Part shown: positions 11,302 to 22,904 of the stretch, in pieces | How positions within the stretch are numbered: the first letter of the stretch is position 1 | Layout: each line of letters starts with the position of its first letter | From: Costus lasius | Lineage: Eukaryota; Streptophyta; Magnoliopsida; Zingiberales; Costaceae | Assembly: GCA_027563935.2 (NCBI GenBank) | Contig: JANVAS020000222.1 | Span: forward strand, 2,728,001-2,792,000 | DNA: 64,000 nt | Reading direction: 5' to 3' | Program-made: the position numbers and the translations under genes | Notes under the pieces: model-generated | Databases searched by the model: none | What the model was told of the DNA's origin: nothing | The model's input: only the letters and a program-made list of their open reading frames with translations

Positions 11302-12603
11302 CTAGAATCCAAAATGATCGTATAAAAAATTCCCCATCTCTTCCATATAGTTGCTGAGATGTTCTACATCATAGTGAAGGTGATGCATCGAGTCCTTCAT
11401 CTGCCCTACAGTGTCCATCATCCTCTCCATACGATGTCCCTGACGATATATTTCAGCGGAGAGTGCCTGGAATCCTGGGTCGAAGGCACTAGACCATCCT
11501 CCAGTAGGTCTATGGGAAGAATCAGTAGCTGGGGGAGTAGAATCAGCAGGCCGGTGAGATGGCGACTCCATACTATAGGGATCATCTCTTCCACCCCAAG
11601 TGGGTGGTGGTGGAAGTGCACTCAACGGTGGTGTAAAAGCTACCTAGGCGGTGCTCGGTGAAAGCTTCCAATTCGCTCTTTCTTTCATAGTGGTCTTCTC
11701 TACATGGGGTAATGGTAGAGTAGGGGCATTTGGTCCAAGGACCAAACAAAAGACATCCCCTTCTCTAACTATCATTTTCATTGTCATGCAAGACTCAAGA
11801 TCAAGCCTTGCATTCCCCCTTGCCACTTCTATCCCATATGGTTCAACATTCAGATGTAGGGCTATATGTGTAATCAGCCCTCCTATTACAATTGCTCCCT
11901 TCTTCGCCCTAGCCACTTTATCCATGTGCTTCATCAGAAAGAATGCAACATATACCACTACTCCATTAAGCATCCCCCAAAGAAAGTAGAGCTCAGACTA
12001 TCTTACCATGCCATCACTGTCTCCTCTGCCAAAGACAGTGTGGGCAAGAACTCTATGAACATACTTTATACAAGGATTCACGATCTTTGAAGCTCTAGCA
12101 TAAATAGTAGAAAAATGAGTCTCATGGGTAATCTGGTTCCAAAACACATTCTCTATAAACCCAATTGGTATTTGGGTATACCCTCCAGAACCCAAGTGAA
12201 AGATAGACCTGACTTCTCTCAAAGTTAACTTTCTCTCAACATTAGCCAATCTGAATGTGATATCTCCTTCAGCAGGTCCATTGGAAAACTCTCTTAGATC
12301 CATATTCAAGCTACTCAAAAATTCCAAAGCAAGTGGCAAATAGGTATATGGCGTTATCTCAAAAAATCTTCTAACCCTAATTTGCTCAAACATCCAAGAT
12401 ACATCCTCGTAGAGCCCAAGTCCCTCTAAAGTCCTTCTATCAGCATATTTTGTATTGACAACTCTTCTTTCAACCAATTAATTGTACCTTGACTCTTGAA
12501 TTTCATCCCTAAAAATAATGCCATAGGGATTTGGTGGTGAAGAGGATGTAGCAGGCCCTTTTCCTCTTTTCTTTGGAACTACTTGCTTAATCTTGGGCGC
12601 CAT
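11302..12603 (-). pseudogene. Athila env-like ORF, one frame with three stops
   Basis: From ATG 12603 (MAPKIKQVVPKKRGKGP) to 11302 everything stays in one reading frame of about 434 codons, with only three in-frame stops (near 12478, 11998 and 11644). The middle part (RFFEITPYTYLPLALEFLSS, then ITFRLANVERKLTLREV) resembles the putative plant transposon protein domain of the third frame of Athila elements, often called env-like. The C-terminal part is proline-rich (MSALPPPPTW), followed by a heptad-like stretch ending near 11302. I see no convincing signal peptide or membrane segment, so an envelope function is unproven. The position, downstream of the pol site and before the 3' LTR, is that of the env-like gene. 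Absence of frameshifts suggests fairly recent decay. Confidence 0.65.
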
Positions 12604-13732
12604 GAGTGAACTTATAGCTGCAACTTGAGATTGACAATGCAATAGAGCAAAGTATAGCAAGTTTGAGCTCAAATAATACTTCCAATTATGAACAGCAACA
12701 CTCATGAAGCATAATAGAAACAAGAATCACCTAATATGCATGCTTGAACATAAAGATTTACTTAAAGATGAAAGGGGCAAAATTTGAACAGTGAATCTCA
12801 GCAAATCCAACTCGTTTGAACTCAAATCGCTCATAAAAATTGATCAAAAATGCTAGAAATGAACCAGAACTAGCCGCCTATCATCTAAGAAGTAAATAGA
12901 AGCAAAAATCTCTAAAAATGACCAAGAATCGAAGACAAATGAACAAGGGGCGAAACTTGCGTGAAACCTACCAAAACAGAGAATTCGGGTGAGTGAATAC
13001 TAGATCAGCGGTGAAAATCGAAAAGGAAGGATCGCCGGCGAGCTCTGACGGTCGGAGAAGGTCTATAGACGAAGGTTGGCGTGAGAACGAGTGAGAAAAC
13101 TCAAAACACGGCCCAGAAAACCCTAAAAAGTGGCACATGAATCGCGTCTAAAAATAGAGTTACGGCCGTAAAAATCATTACGGCAGTGCTGTAATCTGGC
13201 GAAATTGAAAAACACGGGCAGTAATTGCAAAACGGCAATACCGTAATATAGCTCAAACTCTCGTGTCAAAAAACGCTCATAATTACGATACTATGAAAAC
13301 GATTACGGTACTATGAAAACGATTACGGTAGTACCATAAAAACGTGAAAACTTTCGGGTTGAAAACAGAAGAAAATTACAGTACCACAAAAATTATTACG
13401 GTGGTGCCGTAAAAATAATCACAATTTTTTTTAAAGGCAAATAAAAAAATCAGCTCAAAAATACGGCACCGTAATAATATTATGGTAGTACCGTAAAAGC
13501 AAAAATACTCTCGGGTTGATTTGGACACAAAATACGGTACTGTGAAAATACTTATGACAGTATCGTAATCTCGTCACAACCTTTTGGTCAGAAGCAGACT
13601 GGAATTACGGTACCGTAATATACATTACGGTAGTGCCGTAATTTGCACCAAAACTCGTTTTACCTACAAAAATAAAAGAAAAATTAGTTCTAAAACCAAA
13701 GTAAAAATAAAGTGAAAAAACTAAAGTTAGAA
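12604..13732 (-). other. Spacer with TACGG palindrome array
   Basis: Non-coding region between the env-like start and the signature motif. The part 13140-13650 is packed with paired palindromes such as the 16-bp ATTACGGTACCGTAAT at 13604-13619, each followed after a few bases by a TTACGG..GCCGTAA partner. Equivalent clusters occur in E (38240-38460) and G (25080-25290). Confidence 0.6.
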
Positions 13733-13759
13733 TGCTTGGGTTGCCTCCCAAGAAGCGCT
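13733..13759 (-). other. Athila signature hairpin (TTGGGTTGCCTCCCAA core)
   Basis: The core TTGGGTTGCCTCCCAA can form a short stem (TTGGG with CCCAA), and AGAAGCGCT follows. I know this sequence as a conserved element downstream of pol in Athila-like retrotransposons. Element E carries it at 38547-38573. In F it lies only about 220 bases past the protease, so it marks the right side of the missing RT-integrase block. Confidence 0.6.
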
Positions 13760-13979
13760 AATTTAATGGTCTTTAGCTTGACCCTTCTGCACTCAGTTTT
13801 GGTTCTGATTTCTTCAATTTCCACTCTGATTTTTCTTTGATTTGAGTATCACTATGAATCACATAAGGCTCAGTCTTGAAACAGTGTCCAAATTTACTCA
13901 ATATCTTATTTCCTTTGTCAATCAACTTAGAGCCTCTTCTTCTTCTTCTCTTTTTCTTCTTTTTTTCATAAATTTGATG

Positions 13980-14699
13980 TCATTTCTCCTGTAATCCTCT
14001 ATCAACGTCCTCAAAAAAACTGATAGTTTCAAAATTAGAGGATTCATCAAATAAATCAATAACATCAATGACAAGATCATCTACTATATCGATATTACAA
14101 CACGATCCAGAATATGAAAGTTTGTTCAAAGAATCGGCAAGATCAAATTCAATTATTTTTTCACAAATCTCAAAAGTGATTTTTCCTTTTTTAACATCTA
14201 TATGTGCTCCAGTAGTAGCCAAAAAGGGTCTACCAAGAATTATGGGATTTTTATGATTTTCTTCCATGTCAAGTACTACAAAATCTACAGGTATGAAAAA
14301 TTCACCTATCTTGATTGGAACATTCTCTACAATACCTATAGGATACTTTACCGAGCTATCAGCGAGCTATAAAGATATGGATGTTGGTTTAAGCTCTCCA
14401 ATGTCCAGCTTCCTTCAAATGGATAAAGGCATTACGCTTACACTGGCACCTAGATCACATAAGGCTCGGTTAAAAGACATGCTTCCAATAGAACAAGATA
14501 TAGAGAAACTACCTGGATCCTTGAGTTTTGGTGGCAATTTATTTTGGATAATAGCACTACAATCCTCAGTTAAAGCCATAGTACCATAGTCCTCTAATTT
14601 TCTTTTGTTGGACAAGATCTCTTTCAAGAATTTTGCATATGATGGCATATCAGATATAGCTTCAGTAAAAGGAATATTAATGTAAAGCTTTTTCAACAC
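13980..14699 (-). pseudogene. Athila aspartic protease, broken
   Basis: The protease would cut the gag-pol precursor. Reading down from 14699: KKLYINIPFTEAISDMP, the active-site stretch ALCDLGASVSVMPLSI (DLGA in place of the DSGA/DTGA of many proteases, usual for Athila), and the C-terminal NPIILGRPFLATTGAHIDV. All stays in the frame of the gag end. A stop follows MPLSI near 14412 and a second stop lies near 14367, where relatives have glutamine. The frame ends at 13980 and no RT follows. Confidence 0.8.
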
Positions 14700-14735
14700 T
14701 TCAAGAAATTTGCCAAATTGTTTATGAAGTTTTGC

Positions 14736-16270
14736 TTACACTAACCTTTGGGGAAAGGGTATAGGTGGTCTATAAGGTGGAGGTAAATTAGGTTTAGAAT
14801 CATCTTTCTCCCATGGCACATCCCCTTTTGGTTCATCACCCTTTTGAGGTCGCAAACTAGCTTGGGTTTGCTCATGTGCATAAGATTTTTCTAACTCTAA
14901 TTCATCATCATGATCATCATTTGGCTCATTTTCATTGATCACAACTTTCCCTTTGGGTTCCTCTAATTGTCTCGCACTTCTAGTGATGATAGCATTACAG
15001 TGCTCCCTAGGGTTCAACTTAGGTTTAGCCCGTAATTTTCTAGGGGGTCTGTAAGAACTACTAGCTTGTTGTGCTATTTGATTTTCCAAGATTTTGTTGT
15101 GGACTGCTAATGATCCTACTTGAGATGCAAGTTGACTAACCATTCCCTTAAGATCTCCAATTTCTTTGTTTTGATTTTGCATGAACTGATTTTGATTAGT
15201 CATAATTTTTTCTAGCATGGACTCAATGTTTGAATTCTGATTTCAGTTTTGACTTTGATTTGGTTTTTATTGGAACCTTCTAATTTTAGTTTGTCCCCCT
15301 ACATTGTTTTTTTCTTCCAAGATAAGTTGGGGTGATTCCTCCATCCATGGTTGTAGGTACTAGAATAGGGATCATTATTTCTTCCTTGATTATAATTCCC
15401 TAATGCATTAACATGTTCACTATCCTGACTAGCAATGACCTTAGAATCTTTAGAGATATGACCATTGTTTCCACATATATCACAAACAAGAGATGAAGAA
15501 ACAACAGCAATTTGCATCTTAAAGGAATCAAATCTGTTGCATAAAGAGTCTACCTTTTCTGCCAAGGTGCGCCAACCATCACTTTCTTTCTTACCTTGGG
15601 AAGGTTTATAACGTACTCCTCTCTCTGAAGTCCACTGGTTATGATTTAAAGCCATTTCTCCTAGCAACTTGAAATCATCATCAATGGTTTTGCTCATCAG
15701 AGCTCCTCCTGCAGCAGCATCAACAGTTAGTCTGGTATTATAAAGCAAACTACTATAAAAAAGTATGAATTAAAACCCAAATTTAAATGCCATGGTGAGG
15801 ACACTTTCGTTGTAAATCATTGAATCACTCTCATGCCTCACTAAAAGATTCACCATCCCTCTGTGCAAAGCTTGAAATCTGGTTTCTCATTTGGATGGTC
15901 TTGCTTGGTGGAAAGTATTTCATCAAGAAAGCATTGGACAATTGCTCCCATGTGGTGAAGGTACTGGTAGGTTGTGCTTGAAGCCAAGATCGCGCTCGGT
16001 CCCAAAGAGAAAAAGGAAACAATCTCAGTTTTAATGCATCGTTAGAAACACCATTTATTTTAATTATATCACAAAGTTCAAGAAACAAAGAAAGGTGTTG
16101 GTTAGGATCTTCAAGAGGAGATCCTCCAAACTGGTTCTGTTGAATCATAGATAAGAAAGCAGGCTTGATTTCAAAGTTGTTAGCCTCTTTGACTGGTCTA
16201 GCAATGCTAGAGTGAATCTCTCGTGGATTTGGGGCTGCATAGTCCCTAAGTGATCTTTGTTCTGCCATGG
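14736..16270 (-). pseudogene. gag: Athila gag, broken
   Basis: Starts at ATG 16270 (MAEQRSLRDYAAPN). Capsid part: NQFGGSPLEDPNQHLSLFLE, then RLFPFSLWDRARSWLQ, the retrotransposon gag core. Next comes a zinc-knuckle remnant CDICGNNGHISKDS, whose last cysteine is Ser. A glutamine-rich helical stretch (QNQFMQNQNKEIGDLKGMV) and a basic/acidic tail follow, ending near PPPYRPPIPFPQRLV. The capsid (to 15831) and tail (15218-14736) share a frame while the middle (15748-15299) is shifted, so two compensating indels lie near 15780 and 15260. A TAA at 14733-14735 separates it from the protease in the same frame. Confidence 0.82.
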
Positions 16271-16503
16271 TCACTTCTTCCTCTTCTTGTTGTCTTTCTT
16301 CAAATATCAACTTCCTGCACAGTCTAAGAGTTTTATTTATCTCAGAATCAAAAGGTACAAGAGGTCTTGATCTAAGATTCCTGTGCATGCAAAGTAGATA
16401 GATCAAATGATTTCAAGAGAAAAGAAAATAACAGAAAAAGAATATAAAATAAAACCTAGTCCAGCAATACTTCAATATCTTCAATATTGACAAAACCAAG
16501 GTC

Positions 16504-16520
16504 CTTGGCAACGGCGCCAA
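16504..16520 (-). promoter_or_regulatory. Primer binding site of element F (tRNA-Asp type)
   Basis: On the minus strand it reads TGGCGCCGTTGCCAAGG, complementary to a tRNA 3' end finishing GGCAACGGCGCCA. It lies 5 bases inside the LTR end (ACAACA). The same type of site is used by E. Minus-strand DNA synthesis would begin here. Between it and gag (16271-16503) I see only a non-coding leader. Confidence 0.8.
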
Positions 16521-16525
16521 AAACT

Positions 16526-18010
16526 TGTTGTAGTCCGCAAGTGCACAAATACTTGGAGTAATAAAGAAAGATATCGAACCACAGAGACCTTATTGTTAAG
16601 TACCAAATAGTTATATTTTTACTAGCTAAGCAAATCGAATATGATGAAAATAAATGATCAAATAGTGTGCAGATAATCAGAGAGAAACTCGGACTAGGGT
16701 TTCATCCACCTTTATTTCCATGTCTAGATATGAATAAAAGGTCGTCAGTCTAATTTTATCATGATAAAGATATAATTTACTTCATAAAAGCATTATCCCC
16801 CTTTCGTGCACACAATCATGTAGGGACCGATCCTTGCTTTCGTGCAAAATCTATCCCAAGCTGAAAATAAGTAAATCATCAATCAAATAACTCAAGGATC
16901 ACTTTCGTGCATCCGAATCCTAAGTTGATTATCACAAGTGGAATCTCAAGTATTACTTCCGTGCATTCAAGTCTCAATACAGGTTCTACTTATGGTTCTC
17001 CAACATTCTGATCCTCACTTTCGCACAAGATCTTCACGTTTAACAAAATAACTCAATCCTAGATTCAAATTATTAAACATGGCAATTATTCTTCTAAAAT
17101 CAAGAAATAAGAACTAACCTAATTTCTTACGGTGAGTTCATAATATTCAATTTTAGGGTTCCAAGTTCTCAAACAAATCACCTTTCAGTCCATATTGCGA
17201 AAACTCTAAAACATGCATGATAAAATGAAACTTTTGAGAGTTACAGGCAATCGTCACATAAGTAGAATTATCACAACAAAATTGTAGAAATAAAAGTTAT
17301 CTATTCATAAGAAATCAAGGGGATTACACCCTTATGTCCCAAGGAAAGTTACACTACCATGGAGTTTAAAATTCAATAAAAATTCATTAGAAAATCAAAA
17401 TTCGACAGAGGGAAAATAGAAAAGTTACTGATTTTACGGGGGTGTAAAAAATAACACAACCCCATAATTTTTATCTCGGATGAACAGTACTGTTATAGTA
17501 AATTAGGCTTTTGGAGGCGGTGGAAGATTCGTTCAAAATTAAAATTACAGCCGTAATTTTGATCATGGCACTGCCATATTTTGCTTCTGTATGTTTCTGG
17601 GCTAAAATTACGGCCTGTAAAAATAATTACGACAGTACTGTAATTTCTTCTGAGGATTTCTGGACCAAAATTATGACCTGTAAAAACCATTAAAGCAGTG
17701 GTGTATTTTTGGGCAGAAAATTACACCCGTAATTTCTATTACGGCAGGGGTGTATTTTTCAAACGTGCTTTGATTTGCATGAAATTGACGGGCGGCTTCG
17801 TCTCGACGTCTGGAATTCATTGGTGCGCTCAGATCTTCCAAAATCCATCAAAATATGGCACTTTTTACTTGAAAATCATGAAAATCCAGAAAAGAAGTAG
17901 ATTCCGCAATATTTGATAAAAAGGGCATGAAAATAAGCAAGGTAGTATAAAAATGACACAAAAAGAGCAATGAAGTGAGACAAAATATACTATAAATTTT
18001 TGTGTCATTA
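16526..18010 (-). mobile_element. 5' LTR of element F
   Basis: Plus-strand left edge TGTTGTAGTCCGC (LTR 3' end) and right edge GTGTCATTA (LTR 5' start, mutated from GTGTCATCA). Inside are the family block ATCGAACCACAGAGACC near 16575, a series of CTTTCGTGCA motifs between 16801 and 17035, and mutated TACGG palindromes at 17540-17760. About 1.5 kb, shorter than the LTRs of E and G. Confidence 0.8.
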
Positions 18011-18847
18011 GTGTGCGACCCTGTAGGTTCTTCAGACGTTAGCAGTGATGATAAATCATCACAAGCAATGAGTGACACCTAGCAGTACATCATTGCTACC
18101 CAAGTCATCAGAATAGAATCATCATCGACATCCCCTAACACTGCGATAAAGTTCAAGTGCAGCTCTATCTTTTTGCCAAACTGATGTCCTAATTGGACAA
18201 GTGTGTCAAACTTGTTAAACCCAATCTCATGGTTATGACTAAATCAGATTTTCACCTAGGTATAGCCATACACTTTCAGTCATACAACCATTTGGGGCGC
18301 CAAGGACATCAAGCTTCCCCGCAAGGATGGGGCAAATCCTCTATTGGTAAATTGAATCTCTCATACGGCTTATGACACACCCAATGACAACCGTTATGAC
18401 TTCTCTTTTACTACAAAGCGTTAGGTTGTATCAAAGTGTCCCACTTACCATATAGAGATACTAATGCCCTCAAGTCTAGGACAAGCATAACTCTGTCACT
18501 GTGATATTCATCTCGTGACACCAAGATGAATCCTCACGGTGGATCGATTCAATATATCTCCCTTGATATACCCATATGCCTACGTTAGCAACCCGTGTTC
18601 AACCAATGTATTTGCCAATCTTAGGTGAATCATAGCTGTCCCATATCCACTATGACTCCCAACTAGGGACAAACATAGAGACTAGATAAAATCTATCTCT
18701 CGGGGACATTGTATATGCAAATGTACATATGCGCAGATTTACAAATTTGCATAACAATGACAATGTCAGGATAACTCATCTATCAACTAGATGTGATACA
18801 CATATCCCAATGAACCATCCTGAGGTCCTAGAGCATAAACACTAACA
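18011..18847 (-). mobile_element. Family-B LTR fragment (5' part), host of element F
   Basis: On the minus strand it starts TGTTAGTGTTTATGC at 18847 and ends at the GGGTCGCACAC box at 18011, where F begins. It corresponds to 6335-7144 plus 8830-8851 of the other copy and lacks the solo LTR found there. Host sequence rather than a polypurine tract lies outside its start, so it is a 5' or solo LTR inserted into element Z. CTAGG at 18848-18852 is a possible target duplication. Confidence 0.8.
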
Positions 18848-19587
18848 CTAGGCCTGATGGTCGCTATACAACACGAACTCACGGTGGAGGAGGTAGTGCC
18901 TCCACTAGCGAAGCGACTAAACTATGGCATAAAACTCCTTGTCGTAGGTAGAATAACGCTGCCGGACAGTGTTCAACTTCTCACTGGAGAAGGCAACATG
19001 GTGGCCTTCTTGGCTAAGGGAGCCTCCGATCTTAGTGTCGGAGGCATCGCACGCAACCTCAAAGACTTTCGAGAAGTCCGAGAGGCGCAACACTGGGGCA
19101 GTCATGATGTCATCCTTAAAAGTTTTGAAGGCGCGTTGAGTAGCGGCAGTGCACTCAAAGTCATCATTGGACAGACGTTGGGTCAACGGGGTTGCAATCA
19201 TGCTGAAACCCCAAATGAAACAGCGGTAAAATCCCACGAGGCGCAAAAAGCTGCAAACCTCCGACACAGTGCGGGGTTCAGACCAATGCCGAATGGCTTC
19301 CACTTTCGCTGGGTTAATAGAAAGACCGTCATCGGATACGATGTAACCCCAGAAATGGACTAGGTTGGTCAGGAATGCACACTTCTTCGTGTTAAGGAAG
19401 AGGCGCTCCTTATGCAAATGGTCAAATGTGGAGCGAAGATGCTCCAAATGCTCCTCACAGGTCCGACTGAAAATCAGAATGTCGTCCAAATAGATGACTA
19501 GGAATTTACCCATATAGGGCTTAAGGACTAGGCTCATGAGCCGCATGAACGTGGATGGGGCATTGGACAACCAAAATGGCATGACGT
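18848..19587 (-). pseudogene. Ty3/gypsy RT-RNase H fragment (element Z)
   Basis: Reading down from 19587: the RT core MPFWLSNAPSTFMRLM, catalytic YLDDILIFS, the thumb/connection part (SFLRLVGFYRCFI), then RNase H start VFEVACDASDTKIGG and YSTYDKEFYAIV. Past that, two stops interrupt a readable RNase H segment up to about SDHQA, where the family-B LTR inserted at 18847. RT palm N-terminus, protease, gag and integrase are missing; the upstream end is cut by the H LTR at 19588. Sequence style suggests a chromovirus-like gypsy, but lineage is uncertain. The plus-strand open frame at 18857-19363 is its antisense. Confidence 0.85.
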
Positions 19588-21061
19588 GCTGGGAAACCCT
19601 GGGGATATTTTACAATTTTTGACATTACAGATTACATACGCAACAGAAGAATATCCCCGAAATAGGCCAGTCCCAAAACCTAGTGAAGATCGTCATGCGA
19701 GGGGGTTGACATGATGTGATAGTAAGTACCTAGAGCAAGTGGAGGCCGATGTCGAGGTTGGAGCCTAAGCGTTCACCCTCTGTAGTATCGCACACACGGA
19801 TGCCTCGAGCCCTCTTCTTCCACTCCCGGTGCTAGCCTCGAGAAGAAAATCCAAGCCTTAGGTTACCTTCTTCAAGGCTTGCGCCACCTCCAAGGATGAA
19901 GCGCCAATGAAGAAGGAGAGGGGAAGAGTGTTGGGAAACCCCAGGGATATTTTACAATTTTTCAGAGTCATTACAACACATACACATTGCACAGCAGAAG
20001 AATATCCCCGAAACAGGCCAATCCCAAAAACCCAGTGAAGATTATCAAGCGAGGGAGTCGACACGATGAGATAGAAAATACCATAAAGCAAGATGAGGCC
20101 GATGTCGAGGTAGGTGCCCAAGCGTGCGCCCTCTACAGTCTCACACACATGGATGCCTCGAGCTCTCTTCTTCCACGCCTGGTGCTAGCCTCGAGAAGAA
20201 GATCCAAGCCTTTGTCACCTTCTTCAAAGTTTGCGCCACCTTCAAGGAAGATGCACCAATGATGAAGGAAGGAGAGGAGATGTTGCCGCCAAGTCTTCCC
20301 ACACTTGCGCCAAGAGGAGGAAGGGAAGAGGACACTTGCGGCTAGGGTTTGATGGAAGAGAAGCTTGCACCACTTGAACTTGGTTCTCGCCCCTTCAATG
20401 TTCCTCACGCCAATTGAATATTGCATGAAGGAGCTCACACATCCTTCAAATATATAGAAGCAAGGGGCGGCCAAGAGATAGTGGTGGAGGCGCAAACAAT
20501 TATGAGGGGCGGCTAGGGTTTAGGGTTTGGTTGCAATTAGGGTTTGAGTTTAGGAAAGACTTCAAGCCAATTCCATAAACATCCCCTAATCGTGTAAGAC
20601 TTGCCTAGTAAGTCCATTATGCCTTAGATGCCGCAAGCCTTGCCTTCCAAAGGAAGCAAATTGTACCAAGCTCACCCCATTATGCCCTTGGCGCCAATGG
20701 GGTTGGCTTTTCTCCCCATTATACCCTTTTAGCCTTTTGCCTCTTCATGACAACTTGTTATTGGGCCTCATTGGATAATGAGCTAGCCCAAACTTCATTA
20801 CAAGGGTTGATTAAGCAATTGGATCCAATCCAATTCAACCCTAATCCAAATTTGACCAACCATGCTCAAATACGTGTCAACCTGCCAAAAATGAAGTTTG
20901 AGTCCAATAACTATGTTCCATCTCATTAGGCCCATTGGCGCTGATGAAATCTCCCAAATCGATCCGAGCTATCCAATAACTCGATCATAAGGCTTCCCAA
21001 TCAATAACGAGAATTCGAGTATCTTGGTGTGCGACCCTGTAGGTCCCTCTGACATTGGCCG
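19588..21061 (-). mobile_element. Partial copia-type LTR H with internal tandem duplication
   Basis: TGTTGGGAAACCCC at 19928 (repeated as TGCTGGGAAACCC near 19590) would be the minus-strand LTR 3' end (TTCCCAACA). The interval 19590-19927 duplicates 19928-20270 in tandem. A TGTGCGACCCT box at 21028-21038 matches the conserved box of LTR families A and B. Its U3 start is missing because element G begins at 21062. No coding sequence; the short open frames around 19987-20495 are repeats of the same segment. Confidence 0.5.
20447..20457 (-). promoter_or_regulatory. TATA-like box in LTR H
   Basis: Minus-strand CTATATATTTG precedes a C/T-rich stretch and fits the promoter position if H is a minus-strand LTR. 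Evidence is position and motif only. Confidence 0.3.
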
Positions 21062-22904
21062 TGTGTTGTGTCCGCAAGTTCACGGATACTTAAAGTAATA
21101 AAGAAAGATATCGAACCACAGAGACCTTATTGTTAAGTACCAAATAAATATTTTCTCACTAGCTAAGCAAGCCGAATATGATAGAAATAACTATGCAAAG
21201 AATATGCTAAAGAGATAATCACAGAGAGAAAATTGGGACTAGGGTTTCATCCACCTTAATTTCAATGACTAGACATAAATAAAAGGTCGTCAAACTAATT
21301 TTATCATGATAAATACTTAATTTACTTCATAAGGGGATCATCTCACTTTCGTGCAGACAATCATGCAGGGATCAATCCTCGCTTTCGCGCAAGATCTATC
21401 CCAATGCTAAAGATAAGTAAATCATCAATCAAAGAACTCAAAGATCACTTTCGCGCATCCGAGTTCTAAGTTGACTGTCTCTAGTGGAATCTCAAGGATC
21501 ACTTTCGTGCATCCGAGCCTCAATACTAGTTTTACTTATGGATCTCTAACATTTCGATCCTCACTTTCATGCAAGATCTCCACGTTTGACAATTAGACTC
21601 GATCTATAAATTCATGTTATTATAATGGTAATTAATCTACTAGAACTGAACAAATTGGATCTAACCTAAGGAAGGGTTCCTAACATGCAATTCTAAGGTT
21701 CTGAATTCTCATGCGATTACCTTTTAGTCAATAGCAAAAATTCTAAAAACATGATTAGTAACGTGGATCTATAGAGAGTCTAAGCACAAATATCACATGA
21801 GCAAAATTAACATGGCAAAATTATCATGACGAAAAAGAAGATTATCTAATCATTAAAAATCAAGGAGAACTACTTCCCCATGTCCCAAAAGAGTATTAAG
21901 CTAGTATGAAAAAAGAAATACAATCAACCATAGTTTCAAAGTGGAAGAAATTGAAGAAAAAGAAGAAAACAACTTCACAACACGGCTGTAATATAAATTA
22001 CAGCAGTATTTTCTATGATGAACAGTGCTGTCACCGTTGTTTCATTGATTTCTCTTCCACCCAAACTCCTTTTGATCTAAAACTTCTGTGGTGTCTTTCT
22101 CTCCTCTAGGTGAAGCGTTTGCGTGAAAATCAATGCCTGAGGTGCCCTCTACATCTCTCGGCATGAGGCCAAACCCTAGACGCCTCTCTGTCGATTGCTC
22201 CCTAGATACTGGATAAAAATTGGTTCCTTGACTTCTTTTGTGTTCTCCGCTTAAAGATGAGTCCACAGCAACTTTCAGATCTCAATTTGGAGCTCTGGAT
22301 CAAAAGTTATGGTCCGCGCAAGTTTCGGACCCGTAAAAATCGTGTTTTTGAGTGTAATTACGGTACCGTAAAATATATTACGGTAGTGCCGTATTTTCTG
22401 GTCACAAATTCCTCAAAATATGGTACCATAAAATAGTTTATGGCCGTGCCATAAAATTGGACGAGTTCTCTGGTCTGAATTGTCTAGAAAATACGGCATT
22501 GTGAAATAGTTTACGGTAGTGCTGTAATTTCGGCAAGTGTCTCTGTTCTGAAGCACTCCAAATTACGGCAGTGTAATTTCTTACGGCGGTGCCATAAAAT
22601 TGTGAAAATCTTCTATTTGGAAAACTCCCCAAATTATGAAAATACGGTACCGTAATATAGATTACGGTCCTACCGTATTTTGGTTTGTTGCTCCGTTTTG
22701 CATGAAATTTGTCATGTGATCTCCTCTTGATGATGGTAACTCTTCTATGTCTTCGATTTTGCTTGAAAATCATGAAAAACCAAAATAGAAGTAGACTTTG
22801 GAATATTTGATGAATTCAGCATAAGCACAAGTAAAAGATCCTCAATTTAGTATGAAAAGATATCTAAAATAATACAAAATATACTATATATTTTGGTGTC
22901 ATCA
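21062..22904 (-). mobile_element. 3' LTR of element G
   Basis: Left edge TGTTGTGTCCGC (LTR 3' end) and right edge TGGTGTCATCA (LTR 5' start on the minus strand), 1843 bp. It carries ATCGAACCACAGAGACC near 21110, several CTTTCG(T/C)GCA motifs at 21345-21575, and the perfect palindrome TTACGGTACCGTAA at 22358-22371 with further pairs up to 22690. Confidence 0.8.

Larger units (their letters stand above)
9822..18010 (-). mobile_element. Element F: Athila-like Ty3/gypsy without RT or integrase
   Basis: Read on the minus strand: 5' LTR (18010-16526), tRNA-Asp-type primer site (16520-16504), gag (16270-14736), protease (14699-13980), a hairpin signature motif (13759-13733), palindrome-rich spacer, env-like frame (12603-11302), 3' non-coding region and the start of the 3' LTR (10126-9822), which element B interrupts. 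RT, RNase H and integrase should lie between protease and the signature motif, but only about 220 bases remain there, so the element is non-autonomous. On the right it abuts a family-B LTR fragment (18011), into which it inserted. Confidence 0.8.

Noticed and set aside
18857..19363. 168-codon plus-strand open frame
   Set aside because: It lies antisense to the RT-RNase H fragment Z, whose YLDD motif is on the minus strand.
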